This document shows, piece by piece, positions 7,183 through 13,520 of a DNA stretch of 19,232 bases. Within the stretch, counting starts at the first letter, position 1. Every line of letters begins with the position of its first letter. The position numbers and the translations under genes were made by a program. A model generated the notes under the pieces. The model did no database searches. It saw only the letters and a program-made list of their open reading frames with translations, and was not told the origin of the DNA. The DNA lies in contig CAKSZF010000021.1 of the NCBI GenBank assembly GCA_934525405.1, positions 1 through 19,232 on the forward strand, given 5' to 3'. The stretch is from an uncultured Faecalibacterium sp. Its GTDB lineage: Bacteria; Bacillota; Clostridia; Oscillospirales; Ruminococcaceae.

Positions 7183-8203
7183 ACTGCGGTTTATCGTGGT
7201 AGGTTCCGGCTGGCGGTCGCTGTTTTACTGGCGTATCGCGCAGGAACTGCCGGAGCGGTTCGAACTATGCGCCATGCTTTGCCGCACCGAGGAAAAGGCC
7301 GAAAAGATGCACCGGGAGTACGGTGTGCCGGTAAGCACCTCGGTGGAGCAGTGCATGGCCCTGCACCCGGACCTTGTGGTGGTGGCAGTGAATAAGGCGT
7401 CCATCGCCGCCGTCGGCACCGAATGGCTTGCCCGGGGCTTTGCTGTGCTGTGCGAGACCCCGGCGGCGCTGGAGGAGGACGCATTGCGCGCCCTCTGGCA
7501 GCTGCACCAGCAGGGCGCAAAGCTGCAGGTTGCAGAACAGTACTGGCTGTACCCCACGCTGGCAAAGCGGCTGGCGGCGGTGCGCAGCGGCGCACTGGGC
7601 ACGCCGCAGTTTGCCCGGCTGTCGGTGGCGCACGGCTACCATGCGGTCAGTCTGGCGCGGCAGTTCCTGAACGCCGGGCAGCAGCCGGTGCGAGTGACCG
7701 GCCGCAGCTGGACGGAAAAGATCATCGAAACGGATTCCCGCTGGGGCGTGGTGCACAACGGCGCTCTGGTGGAAAAGACCCTGCAGCAGCACACGCTGGA
7801 ATTTGCGGGCGGCGGCACGGCGTTTCTGGATTTTAACGGCGTGCAGTACCACTCCTATCTGCGCAGCACCCACACCAGTGTGCAGGGAGAGCGGGGCGAA
7901 GTGTTCGACGACACCCTGCGCTGTCTGGATGCCGCCGGGGAGCCGGTGTGCCGTCAACTGACCCCGCTGCCCGACCCGCTGGCAGCTGCCGCCGCGCAGG
8001 CAGGGCTGAACGAGGACGAGACCGCCATCGCCTGTTTTCTGGACAGGATGCAGGGCTATCTTGCCGGCGGGGCAGAGGTGTATCCGCTGGCAGGCGCCTT
8101 GCAGGACGCCTATCTTGCCCTGTTGATGGAGCGCGCCCTTGCCGCCCCCGGACAGCCGGTGGAAAGCACCCCACAGCCGTGGAATACAACTGATGGCCTC
8201 TGA
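7175..8203 (+). CDS. Gfo/Idh/MocA-family protein lacking the usual catalytic lysine (second of pair)
   Basis: 342 residues starting at ATG 7175, within the end of the previous gene (ATGGCTAA, 8-bp overlap), with AGGAGG at 7160-7165. The fold is a Rossmann domain (VVGSGWRS, residues 8-15) followed by the alpha/beta GFO_IDH domain. The segment equivalent to EKP reads CETP, with Thr95 in place of the lysine. His156 (AHGYHAV) may correspond to the catalytic histidine. Translational coupling to the upstream paralogue suggests the two act in one pathway or as a hetero-oligomer, with this subunit catalytically altered or structural. That is inference. The substrate is unknown. A repeat module and terminator begin about 17 bp after the stop. 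Confidence 0.88.
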   Translation: MAKLRFIVVGSGWRSLFYWRIAQELPERFELCAMLCRTEEKAEKMHREYGVPVSTSVEQCMALHPDLVVVAVNKASIAAVGTEWLARGFAVLCETPAALEEDALRALWQLHQQGAKLQVAEQYWLYPTLAKRLAAVRSGALGTPQFARLSVAHGYHAVSLARQFLNAGQQPVRVTGRSWTEKIIETDSRWGVVHNGALVEKTLQQHTLEFAGGGTAFLDFNGVQYHSYLRSTHTSVQGERGEVFDDTLRCLDAAGEPVCRQLTPLPDPLAAAAAQAGLNEDETAIACFLDRMQGYLAGGAEVYPLAGALQDAYLALLMERALAAPGQPVESTPQPWNTTDGL

Positions 8204-8219
8204 TATAGCCGCAGGACGA

Positions 8220-8318
8220 TTTTGAATGCCCTCCGCGCCGCTCTGGGCATTTTTAGCGGAAAAATATTTATGATTTTGGAACACCGGAGCGTCTGCGGAC
8301 GCTCCGGTGTTCCGTTTT
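8220..8318 (+). repeat. 3' structured repeat module, copy 2
   Basis: The same architecture as the module at 251-352. It has TTTTGAATGC, a 6-bp hairpin (8226-8231 with 8245-8250) with a 13-nt loop, AGCGGAAAAAT at 8255-8265, a linker ending ATTTTGG, then a perfect 15-bp stem with loop TGCG. The sequence of the terminator stem is unrelated to copy 1, although stem length, loop type and spacing are kept. The stem begins on the last G of ATTTTGG in both. Confidence 0.8.
8279..8318 (+). terminator. Intrinsic terminator of the oxidoreductase transcript
   Basis: A perfect 15-bp stem (8279-8293 with 8298-8312), loop TGCG, then CG and TTTT. It ends the plus-strand transcript facing the convergent gene at 8427-9449. 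Confidence 0.88.
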
Positions 8319-8368
8319 CACGGGAAGGGCGCTGTGAGGAAGGGCATTTGCCATTACGGCGGGGACTG

Positions 8369-8414
8369 AAAAAAGGCTCAGAAGCGCCGACAGGTGCTTC
8401 TGAGCCTCTTTCTT
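8369..8414 (-). terminator. Intrinsic terminator of the threonine aldolase-family gene, possibly bidirectional
   Basis: The 11-bp perfect stem GGCTCAGAAGC (8375-8385) / GCTTCTGAGCC (8396-8406) is followed on the minus strand by six T residues (8374-8369). On the plus strand it is followed by TCTTTCTT, so it could also serve as backup for the plus-strand transcript. Confidence 0.88.
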
Positions 8415-8426
8415 ATAATAATTGGA

Positions 8427-9449
8427 TCACATCAGGTCGATCAGTGCTTCCACCTCGTCCATGCGGGTGGCCCAGCTGGTGGCGATGCGCACCACGGTGT
8501 GGGTGTCGTCGAACTTCTCCCAGAAGCCGAACTTTGCCTTTCCCTCCAGCGCAGCCAGCTGGGCGTTTTCCAGCACAAGGAAGATCTGGTTGGTGGGGGA
8601 GTCCATAAAGAAGCGGTAGCCTTTTTCCGCAAAACCGGCCTTCAGGCGGTTGGCAGTGGCAATGGCGTTTTTGCTGATGGAGAAATACAGGTCATCGGTG
8701 AACAGCACATCGAACTGGATGCCCAGCAGCCGCCCCTTTGCCAGAAGTGCGCCCTGCTGCTTGACCATGGTCATAAAGTGTGCCGGTGCGCCGTGGGGGA
8801 ATACCACAGCCTCGCCGCACAGCGCACCCACCTTGGTGCCGCCGATGTAGAACACATCGGTCAGCCGGGCAAGGTCGGCCAGCGTTACGTCCGTGCCCTC
8901 GGCAGCCAGACCGTAGCCCAGCCGTGCACCGTCTAAGAACAGCGGCATCTTGTACTCCTGACACACAGCGTGCAGGGCTTCCAGCTCCGCCTTGGTGTAC
9001 AGGGTGCCGTACTCGGTGGGGTGGGAGATGTACACCATGCCGGGGAACACCATGTGGTCATGGTTGTCGTCGGCGTAGAAGGTGGCCACCAGTGCCCGCA
9101 GCTCGGCGGCGTTCATCTTGCCGTTGTGCTGGGGCAGAGTGATGACCTTGTGGCCGGTGTACTCAATGGCACCTGCCTCGTGCCCGGCCACATGACCGGT
9201 GGCGGCAGCCACTACGCCCTGCCACCGCTGCAGCATGGACGCGATGACGATGGCGTTGCTCTGTGTACCGCCGGAGATGAACTGCACATCGGCCTCCGGG
9301 CAGGCGCAGGCGGCGCGAATCTTCTCCCGGGCGCTGGCGCAGTAAGGGTCGGTGCCGTAGCCGGAGACCTTTTCAAAATTGGTCTCGGTCAGCTTTTGCA
9401 GAATGGCGGGGTGTGCACCCTCGCAGTAGTCGTTTTCAAAATACAGCAT
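8427..9449 (-). CDS. Low-specificity L-threonine aldolase / beta-eliminating lyase family (PLP enzyme)
   Basis: A 340-residue fold type I PLP enzyme. Family features in order are an N-terminal FENDYCEGAHP, GYGTDPYCASAREKI (30-44), the phosphate-binding SGGTQSN (59-65), FLDGARLGYG (171-180) with Asp173 to hold the PLP pyridine nitrogen, and YIGGTKVGAL (201-210) with Lys206 as Schiff-base lysine. The expected reaction is cleavage of L-threonine or L-allo-threonine to glycine and acetaldehyde; related enzymes act on other beta-hydroxy amino acids. The start at 9449 is supported by GAGGAG on the minus strand at 9464-9459. It is monocistronic, with its own promoter (TTGACA-17-TAAAAT) and terminator. 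Confidence 0.93.
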   Translation of the reverse strand: MLYFENDYCEGAHPAILQKLTETNFEKVSGYGTDPYCASAREKIRAACACPEADVQFISGGTQSNAIVIASMLQRWQGVVAAATGHVAGHEAGAIEYTGHKVITLPQHNGKMNAAELRALVATFYADDNHDHMVFPGMVYISHPTEYGTLYTKAELEALHAVCQEYKMPLFLDGARLGYGLAAEGTDVTLADLARLTDVFYIGGTKVGALCGEAVVFPHGAPAHFMTMVKQQGALLAKGRLLGIQFDVLFTDDLYFSISKNAIATANRLKAGFAEKGYRFFMDSPTNQIFLVLENAQLAALEGKAKFGFWEKFDDTHTVVRIATSWATRMDEVEALIDLM

Positions 9450-9493
9450 GGCAAAACGCTCCTCTATATATTTTATAAGAAAACAATACCTTT

Positions 9494-9522
9494 ATTTTAC
9501 ATCGCCGCGAAAACCCTGTCAA
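9494..9522 (-). promoter_or_regulatory. Promoter of the threonine aldolase-family gene
   Basis: On the minus strand TTGACA (9522-9517) and TAAAAT (9499-9494) are separated by 17 bp, about 45 bp upstream of the start at 9449. This is a near-consensus housekeeping promoter. The stretch from 9523 to 9695, between this and the divergent tRNA promoter, shows no other feature. Confidence 0.8.
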
Positions 9523-9695
9523 ACCCAAAACTGTGCGCGGCACACGCAGTACGCCGCAAAGCGCCTGCAAATGCCGGAATGCAGCCGGAAAGACCGCAAA
9601 AATGCCTGCTCAGCCGACAAGGCAGCCGCACGGTTTGCAAAAAATGCGAAAGTATGATCCTTTCCAAAAAGATGAAAAGTTTTTCAAAAAAGTGC

Positions 9696-9723
9696 TTGAC
9701 AATTCTGCTGCATCTGGTATAAT
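9696..9723 (+). promoter_or_regulatory. Promoter of tRNA-Leu
   Basis: Consensus TTGACA (9696-9701) and TATAAT (9718-9723) are separated by 16 bp. The -10 box ends 44 bp before the tRNA. This is the best promoter match in the window, as expected for a stable RNA gene. Confidence 0.88.
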
Positions 9724-9767
9724 AACTATCGTTCCGAGCGTCGCAGTTCACGAACACAACAGAATAT

Positions 9768-9854
9768 GCGGATATGGCGGAATTGGCAGACGCGTTAGAT
9801 TCAGGTTCTAATCGGGGCAACTCGGTGGAGGTTCAAGTCCTCTTATCCGCACCA
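9768..9854 (+). tRNA. tRNA-Leu (anticodon CAG)
   Basis: The acceptor arms GCGGATA (9768-9774) and TATCCGC (9844-9850) pair fully and are followed by A and an encoded CCA (9852-9854). The anticodon stem TTAGA (9795-9799) / TCTAA (9807-9811) encloses the loop TTCAGGT, with anticodon CAG at 9802-9804, reading CUG. A long variable arm, as in class II tRNAs, and a T arm GAGG-TTCAAGT-CCTC are present. Length is 87 nt including CCA. CUG codons are very common in the genes of this window. Confidence 0.97.
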
Positions 9855-9863
9855 AACCATGAA

Positions 9864-9910
9864 AATCCGAACCTTTTCTCGATAGGAGAAGGGTTCGGAT
9901 TTTTTGTTTT
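9864..9910 (+). terminator. Intrinsic terminator of tRNA-Leu
   Basis: AATCCGAACC (9864-9873) pairs with GGTTCGGATT (9892-9901), extended inward by TTTTCTC/GAGAAGG-type pairing, and is followed by TTTTTGTTTT. Confidence 0.88.
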
Positions 9911-10028
9911 CTTCGGAAATGAAAATTCCGGCTCTTCCCTGACGGCGGTGTGTCCAAAACCTTATCAGAAAAAACGTGTAACGAAAGTCACAACTGTAAA
10001 GGTGCCGTAAGGCAGAAAGGACACGAGT

Positions 10029-10280
10029 ATGAAGTACGATGAAAGAGCCTGCAAATACAACATGGACACCGGCTGCGTGGAGCTGCTGCTCCGAGATGGG
10101 AGAATGATCTCCATTGACTGCACCAGGGTCGAGGATGCGTTGGATGTTACCATGGCGCAGCAGACGGAGCTGGATTACCTTATTTACAATGACCCACTGG
10201 GCTATGCGGATTTGATTCTGAACGGAGACCCGGAGGAATATTTGAGGAATGTGACTGGGAGCCACGGATTAGAAGATTGA
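10029..10280 (+). CDS. Small DUF6061-like protein
   Basis: 83 residues, with AGAAAGGA at 10014-10021 ahead of the ATG. The sequence (YNMDTGCVELLLRDGRMISI, then TELDYLIYNDPLGYADLIL and GDPEEYL) resembles, from memory, the small DUF6061 family that is common in gut Clostridia. Its function is unknown. It has no signal peptide or membrane segment and is acidic and probably cytoplasmic. It stands alone between the tRNA terminator and its own terminator. No convincing promoter is visible in 9911-10028, so it may depend on read-through from the tRNA promoter or on a promoter I cannot recognise. The gene is likely real, given its ribosome binding site and codon texture; the family name is moderately certain. 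Confidence 0.75.
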   Translation: MKYDERACKYNMDTGCVELLLRDGRMISIDCTRVEDALDVTMAQQTELDYLIYNDPLGYADLILNGDPEEYLRNVTGSHGLED

Positions 10281-10311
10281 TTTTCCCATAAAACCGCCCT
10301 TGACAAAAACT

Positions 10312-10351
10312 GCCGCTCACCTGCGTAACGGAACGCAGATGGGCGGCGTTT
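10312..10351 (+). terminator. Terminator between the convergent DUF6061-like and cytidylate kinase-like genes
   Basis: A 15-position stem, 10312-10326 with 10333-10347, has one G-T wobble and one mismatch and is followed by TTTT on the plus strand. On the minus strand it is followed by a five-T run (10310-10306 region), so it may serve both genes. Confidence 0.7.
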
Positions 10352-10389
10352 TGCGCTATTGGCTCAGGGGCTGTGCCGGAAGTTACAGC

Positions 10390-10968
10390 TTATGAAAGGC
10401 TTTCAATGATCTCTGCACATTTTTCAATGCCGATGACCCCGCTGTCCAGCGCAATATGATAGTTGGCGGCATCGCCCCACTTCATATCGGTGTAGAAGCG
10501 GTAGTAGGCGGCGCGGCGCTTATCTTTTTCCTTCAGCCGGGCTTCGGGCGATTTCTCCCGCTCGCCGTAGACCCGCACGATGCGGTCAGCCCGGAACTTC
10601 ATGTCCGCATGGACAAAGACCTTCAGGCAGTCGGTGCGGTCCTGCAGGATAAAATCGGCGCAGCGCCCCACGATGACGCAGGGCTCTTTTTCTGCCAGTT
10701 CCCGGATAATCTGGTATTGCAGCTTCCAAAGCAGGTCCTCGTTGGTGGGGCCGAAGCTGCGGTTGGTGAAGGCAGAAGCAAGGAAACCGCCGGGGGTGTA
10801 TTCTCCGGCCTCCTTGATGTAGGTTTCGTCAAAGCCGCTTTCGGCAGCCAGTTTCTGGATCAGTTCGGCGTCGTAGCATGAGATGCCCAGATGCTCTGCT
10901 ACCAGTTTGCCGATGGTTCTGCCGCCGCTGCCAAACTCGCGGCTGATGGTGATGATGCGTTTTTCCAT
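10390..10968 (-). CDS. Cytidylate kinase-like family protein
   Basis: 192 residues. The N-terminus IITISREFGSGGRTIGKLVAE contains the P-loop GSGGRTIG (13-20) typical of the Cytidylate_kin2 family. Later family features are CYDAELIQKLAAESG (31-45), CVIVGRCADFIL, and a basic helix with DRIVRVYGE followed by KDKRRAAYYRFYT. These proteins resemble nucleoside monophosphate kinases. True CMP kinase activity is unproven for the family, and a separate housekeeping cmk would be expected elsewhere. The ATG at 10968 overlaps the stop of the upstream MATE gene (TAATG), with AAAGGAG on the minus strand at 10982-10976, so the two are translationally coupled. The gene ends before the bidirectional terminator at 10312-10351. 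Confidence 0.9.
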   Translation of the reverse strand: MEKRIITISREFGSGGRTIGKLVAEHLGISCYDAELIQKLAAESGFDETYIKEAGEYTPGGFLASAFTNRSFGPTNEDLLWKLQYQIIRELAEKEPCVIVGRCADFILQDRTDCLKVFVHADMKFRADRIVRVYGEREKSPEARLKEKDKRRAAYYRFYTDMKWGDAANYHIALDSGVIGIEKCAEIIESLS

Positions 10969-12368
10969 TAGACTTCTCCTTTCGTGCTCAGTTCACGGTA
11001 GGTTTTGCAGATCAGATAGCCTGCAATCAGGAAGGTGAGGATATCCGACAGGGGCATGGAGTACAGCACACCGTCCAGCCCGAAGAACCGGGGCAGCAGC
11101 AGGGCAAAGCCCACGCCGAACACCACCTCACGCACCATGGACAGGGCGGTGGATTCCGCTGCCTTGCCCATGGCCTGCAAAAAGATAAAGCAGGCCTTGT
11201 TGACACAGGCCAGAATGATCATGCACAGGTAGATGCGGAAGGACTTCACGGCAAAATCGGTGTAGTAAACGCTCTCGTTGGCGGCACCGAACAGGGCGAT
11301 GAGCTGCCGGGGAAGCAGCTCCACCAGCACCAGTGCAACGGCACCCACGGTGGCTTCTGCCAGCAGCAGTTTCGTGAACAGCTCCTTCACACGGGTGGGC
11401 TTTTTGGCGCCCATGTTGAAGCCCACCACGGGGATGCAGCCAGCCGCCATGCCCACCACGATGGAGATGACGATCTGGAAGAACTTCATCACGATGCCCA
11501 CCACCGCCATGGGGATCTGGGCGTACTGCTCCTGCCCGAACACGGCATCCAGTGCGCCGTATTTGCGGATCATGTTGTTGATGGCTGCCATTGCCGCCAC
11601 AAGGCTGATCTGAGACAGAAAGCTGGTCATGCCAAGGGTCAGGGTGCGGCCGCAGATGGAGCCTTTCAGCCGGTAGTCGCCCTTTTCAGGGCGAATGATC
11701 TTCATGTGCAGCAGATACCACACTGCCAGCGCTGCCGTGACCAGCTGACCGATGACGGTAGCCACCGCTGCGCCCATCATGCCCCAGCGGAAGCCGAAAA
11801 TAAAAACAGGGTCCAGAATGATGTTCAGCACCGCACCCGCAAGGGTGGACACCATGGCAAACTGGGGGCTGCCGTCCGCGCGGATGATGGGGTTCATGGC
11901 CTGCCCGAACATATAAAAGGGCACGCCCAGCGTGATATAGAAGAAATATTCCTGCGAGTGGTGGTAGGTCTCGGCGTTGACCGTTCCGCCGAACATGGCA
12001 AGAATGGTGTCCGCAAAAATCAGATAGAGCGCGGCCAGCACAATGCTGCTGACCAGACACATTACCACCGCATTGCCGACGCTCCGCTTTGCCTTGGGGA
12101 CCTCGTTCTGCCCAAGGCTGATGCTGACGAAGGCGCAGCAGCCGTCACCGATCATCACGGCAATGGCCAGCGCTACCACCGTCAGGGGGAACACGACGGT
12201 GTTGGCGGCGTTGCCGTAGGAGCCAAGATAACTGGCGTTTGCAATGAAGATCTGGTCTACGATGTTATACAGTGCGCCCACCAGCAGAGAAATAATGCAC
12301 GGGATCGCGTATTTCTGCATCAGCTTGCCGATGCGCTCCGTGCCAAGGAATTGATTGGAACTTTCCAT
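10968..12368 (-). CDS. MATE-family multidrug/metabolite efflux transporter (first copy)
   Basis: 466 residues with about 12 hydrophobic segments. The N-terminus reads GTERIGKLMQKYAIPCIISL and then YNIVDQIFIAN, a MATE signature. Another is AMNPIIRADGSPQFAM, where a second pseudo-repeat motif precedes LNIILDPVFIFGF. Such proteins export cationic drugs or metabolites using a Na+ or H+ gradient. ATG 12368 is chosen over an in-frame start at 12428, because an AAGGTG site lies just upstream and the extra 20 residues fall in the leader hairpin. The 5' leader carries a 20-bp inverted repeat next to a TATAAT box. The downstream cytidylate kinase-like gene is coupled through TAATG. Confidence 0.92.
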   Translation of the reverse strand: MESSNQFLGTERIGKLMQKYAIPCIISLLVGALYNIVDQIFIANASYLGSYGNAANTVVFPLTVVALAIAVMIGDGCCAFVSISLGQNEVPKAKRSVGNAVVMCLVSSIVLAALYLIFADTILAMFGGTVNAETYHHSQEYFFYITLGVPFYMFGQAMNPIIRADGSPQFAMVSTLAGAVLNIILDPVFIFGFRWGMMGAAVATVIGQLVTAALAVWYLLHMKIIRPEKGDYRLKGSICGRTLTLGMTSFLSQISLVAAMAAINNMIRKYGALDAVFGQEQYAQIPMAVVGIVMKFFQIVISIVVGMAAGCIPVVGFNMGAKKPTRVKELFTKLLLAEATVGAVALVLVELLPRQLIALFGAANESVYYTDFAVKSFRIYLCMIILACVNKACFIFLQAMGKAAESTALSMVREVVFGVGFALLLPRFFGLDGVLYSMPLSDILTFLIAGYLICKTYRELSTKGEV

Positions 12369-12401
12369 GGGATTCACCTTACCTTTCCATTTTAGGGCAA
12401 A

Positions 12402-12472
12402 CAAAAACAACGAGTGGCACTCATGCAACCGGTCTTACGCATGAGTGCCACTCGTTGTACGAAATTATTATA
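12402..12472 (-). promoter_or_regulatory. MATE leader: -10 box and 5'-terminal hairpin with conserved loop
   Basis: On the minus strand TATAAT (12472-12467) is followed 8 nt later by a perfect 20-bp inverted repeat: 12458-12439 pairs with 12426-12407, with a 12-nt loop. A run of T residues follows. The -35 is weak; TTGCAA is present but only 13 bp away. Including one stem base, the loop reads CGTAAGACCGGTT, nearly identical to the loop in the iron-operon leader at 13416-13480. Each arm also contains an 11-bp palindrome GAGTG-S-CACTC. Both a protein operator and an RNA attenuator fit. Confidence 0.65.
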
Positions 12473-12569
12473 GCCCGCCTGCCGGAAATTTGCAAAGGCA
12501 GTTTTGCACAAGAATTGTACTGGGCATTCTGCGCAGATTGCACGAGGCAAACTTTGTGGAAGATGTCCT

Positions 12570-12599
12570 TTGAAGCCCGCTGCCCGGCCGTGGTACAAT
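12570..12599 (+). promoter_or_regulatory. Promoter of the CarD-family gene
   Basis: TTGAAG (12570-12575) and TACAAT (12594-12599) are separated by 18 bp. A TGG just before the -10 makes it an extended -10 element. It lies about 74 bp upstream of the start codon at 12673. The rest of the 300-bp divergent region (12473-12569) shows no clear feature. Confidence 0.65.
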
Positions 12600-12672
12600 A
12601 AAGTGAAGAGTAAAATTGCGCTGGAAAGTCTGTTTTTGGTAGCCTTTCCATACAAGGGAAAGAGGCAATACC

Positions 12673-13176
12673 ATGTCACGGTTTCAAGCGGGAGCGCTGG
12701 TAGTCTACGGAAATCTGGGAGTGCACGAGGTGGAAGACGTCGGGCTGCGGCGGTTTGGCGATGAGTCCGCCAGAGAGTATTACACCCTCCGGCCTTATTT
12801 TTCGGATTCCCACGACCGCAGCTATATCCCCACGGAAAAGGAAGCGGCGCTGCGCCCGGTGACCCCGGCACAGCAGGCGGAAGCCGACCTTGCACGCATC
12901 AAAGAGGAGAAGCTGCCCATCCCGGCGGGGGTACAGACAGCGCTGGCAGAACACTATCAGGCGCTGCTCCACACCAACGATTTTTACCAGTACCTGACCC
13001 TGTTCAAGGAGCTGGGGCAAAAGCAGACCCAGCAGCAGAACCGCGGGCGAAAGATCAACGCCATGGACGCCTACTTTTACCAGATGGTAGAGCGTGTCCT
13101 GCAGGAGGAGCTGGCGGTGGTATTCGGGGAACCGCAGCAGGAGGCAAGCAGACGGCTGCTGAGCGTTCTGAACTGA
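12673..13176 (+). CDS. CarD-family transcriptional regulator
   Basis: 167 residues. The N-terminal 60 or so (FQAGALVVYGNLGVHEVEDV, then YYTLRPYF) have the beta-rich CarD/CdnL/TRCF RNA polymerase interaction fold, which begins with a Gly-x-x-VVY motif. The C-terminal part is helical (EHYQALLHTNDFYQYLTLFK and DAYFYQMVERVLQEELAVVF), as in CarD proteins that bind DNA at the upstream edge of the -10 region. Such proteins stabilise open complexes at many promoters, including rRNA. The start follows AAAGAGG at 12659-12665. It is monocistronic, with its own promoter and a strong terminator. It faces away from the MATE gene across a shared 304-bp region. Confidence 0.9.
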   Translation: MSRFQAGALVVYGNLGVHEVEDVGLRRFGDESAREYYTLRPYFSDSHDRSYIPTEKEAALRPVTPAQQAEADLARIKEEKLPIPAGVQTALAEHYQALLHTNDFYQYLTLFKELGQKQTQQQNRGRKINAMDAYFYQMVERVLQEELAVVFGEPQQEASRRLLSVLN

Positions 13177-13197
13177 AGCTGCGTGGTGATTTTACCC

Positions 13198-13258
13198 AAT
13201 AAATGCAAGGGCTCTTTTTGCGAAAAATCGCCTTTGCATTTATTTTTTGCGTTTTTTA
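13198..13258 (+). terminator. Intrinsic terminator of the CarD-family gene
   Basis: AATAAATGCAA (13198-13208) pairs with TTGCATTTATT (13234-13244), with further GG/CC pairing across a bulge. T-rich tracts follow at 13245-13257. The AT-rich stretch from 13259 to 13376 shows no gene or clear site. Confidence 0.85.
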
Positions 13259-13376
13259 TCGTATATTTTAAAAGCCAATCCTATACTTTTTGGTGCGTAT
13301 ATAAATCGGAGCAACTTTGTAGGAATTAACAAAGCATGGCGGTTTGTTATGAAAAACCTTCGTGAGAGTTTGCCAC

Positions 13377-13406
13377 TTGAAACCCATCGATGCCTTATGA
13401 TATAAT
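13377..13406 (+). promoter_or_regulatory. Promoter of the iron-siderophore ABC operon
   Basis: TTGAAA (13377-13382) and TATAAT (13401-13406) are separated by 18 bp. Transcription should start near 13413, directly at the base of the leader hairpin. Confidence 0.8.
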
Positions 13407-13415
13407 CCCTTCAGC

Positions 13416-13480
13416 AGAACGCGCTGTGTGTGAACACGTAAGACCAGTTTCTTCACACGCAGGCGTTCTCTTTTTATTTT
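13416..13480 (+). promoter_or_regulatory. Leader terminator-type hairpin with conserved loop, iron operon
   Basis: AGAACGC (13416-13422) pairs with GCGTTCT (13463-13469). After one bulged G, CTGTGTGTGAA (13424-13434) pairs with TTCACACGCAG (13452-13462). CTTTTTATTTT follows. The hairpin starts 9 nt after the -10 box and lies upstream of the first gene, so it would end most transcripts unless something prevents folding. The loop contains CGTAAGACCAGTT (13437-13449), which matches the MATE leader loop at 12 of 13 positions. Confidence 0.7.
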
Positions 13481-13488
13481 CAAAAAAG

Positions 13489-13502
13489 TTAGTTTGCACT
13501 AA
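13489..13502 (+). promoter_or_regulatory. Possible operator palindrome before the iron operon
   Basis: TTAGT-TTGC-ACTAA is a perfect 5-bp inverted repeat, 4 bp before the ribosome binding site. Its shape recalls DtxR-family metal-repressor sites (TTAG...CTAA), and a close relative lies at 441-454. Assignment to any regulator is conjecture. Confidence 0.35.
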
Positions 13503-13520
13503 TCTTGAGGAGGGCTTTTC

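Noticed and set aside
8394..9722. Two plus-strand frames opposite the threonine aldolase-family gene
   Set aside because: They are antisense to an enzyme with intact PLP motifs and cross its terminator and promoter.
9533..10010. Short plus-strand frames running through the tRNA-Leu gene
   Set aside because: The tRNA is unambiguous and the frames have no ribosome binding sites.
12369..12428. Upstream in-frame ATG for the first MATE gene
   Set aside because: It lies within the leader hairpin and would add 20 residues unlike MATE N-termini. ATG 12368 has a better-placed ribosome binding site.
12392..12895. Minus-strand 167-codon frame crossing the MATE leader and the CarD gene
   Set aside because: It overlaps a conserved plus-strand gene and a promoter region, has no ribosome binding site, and its Arg/Pro-rich composition is typical of a shadow frame.
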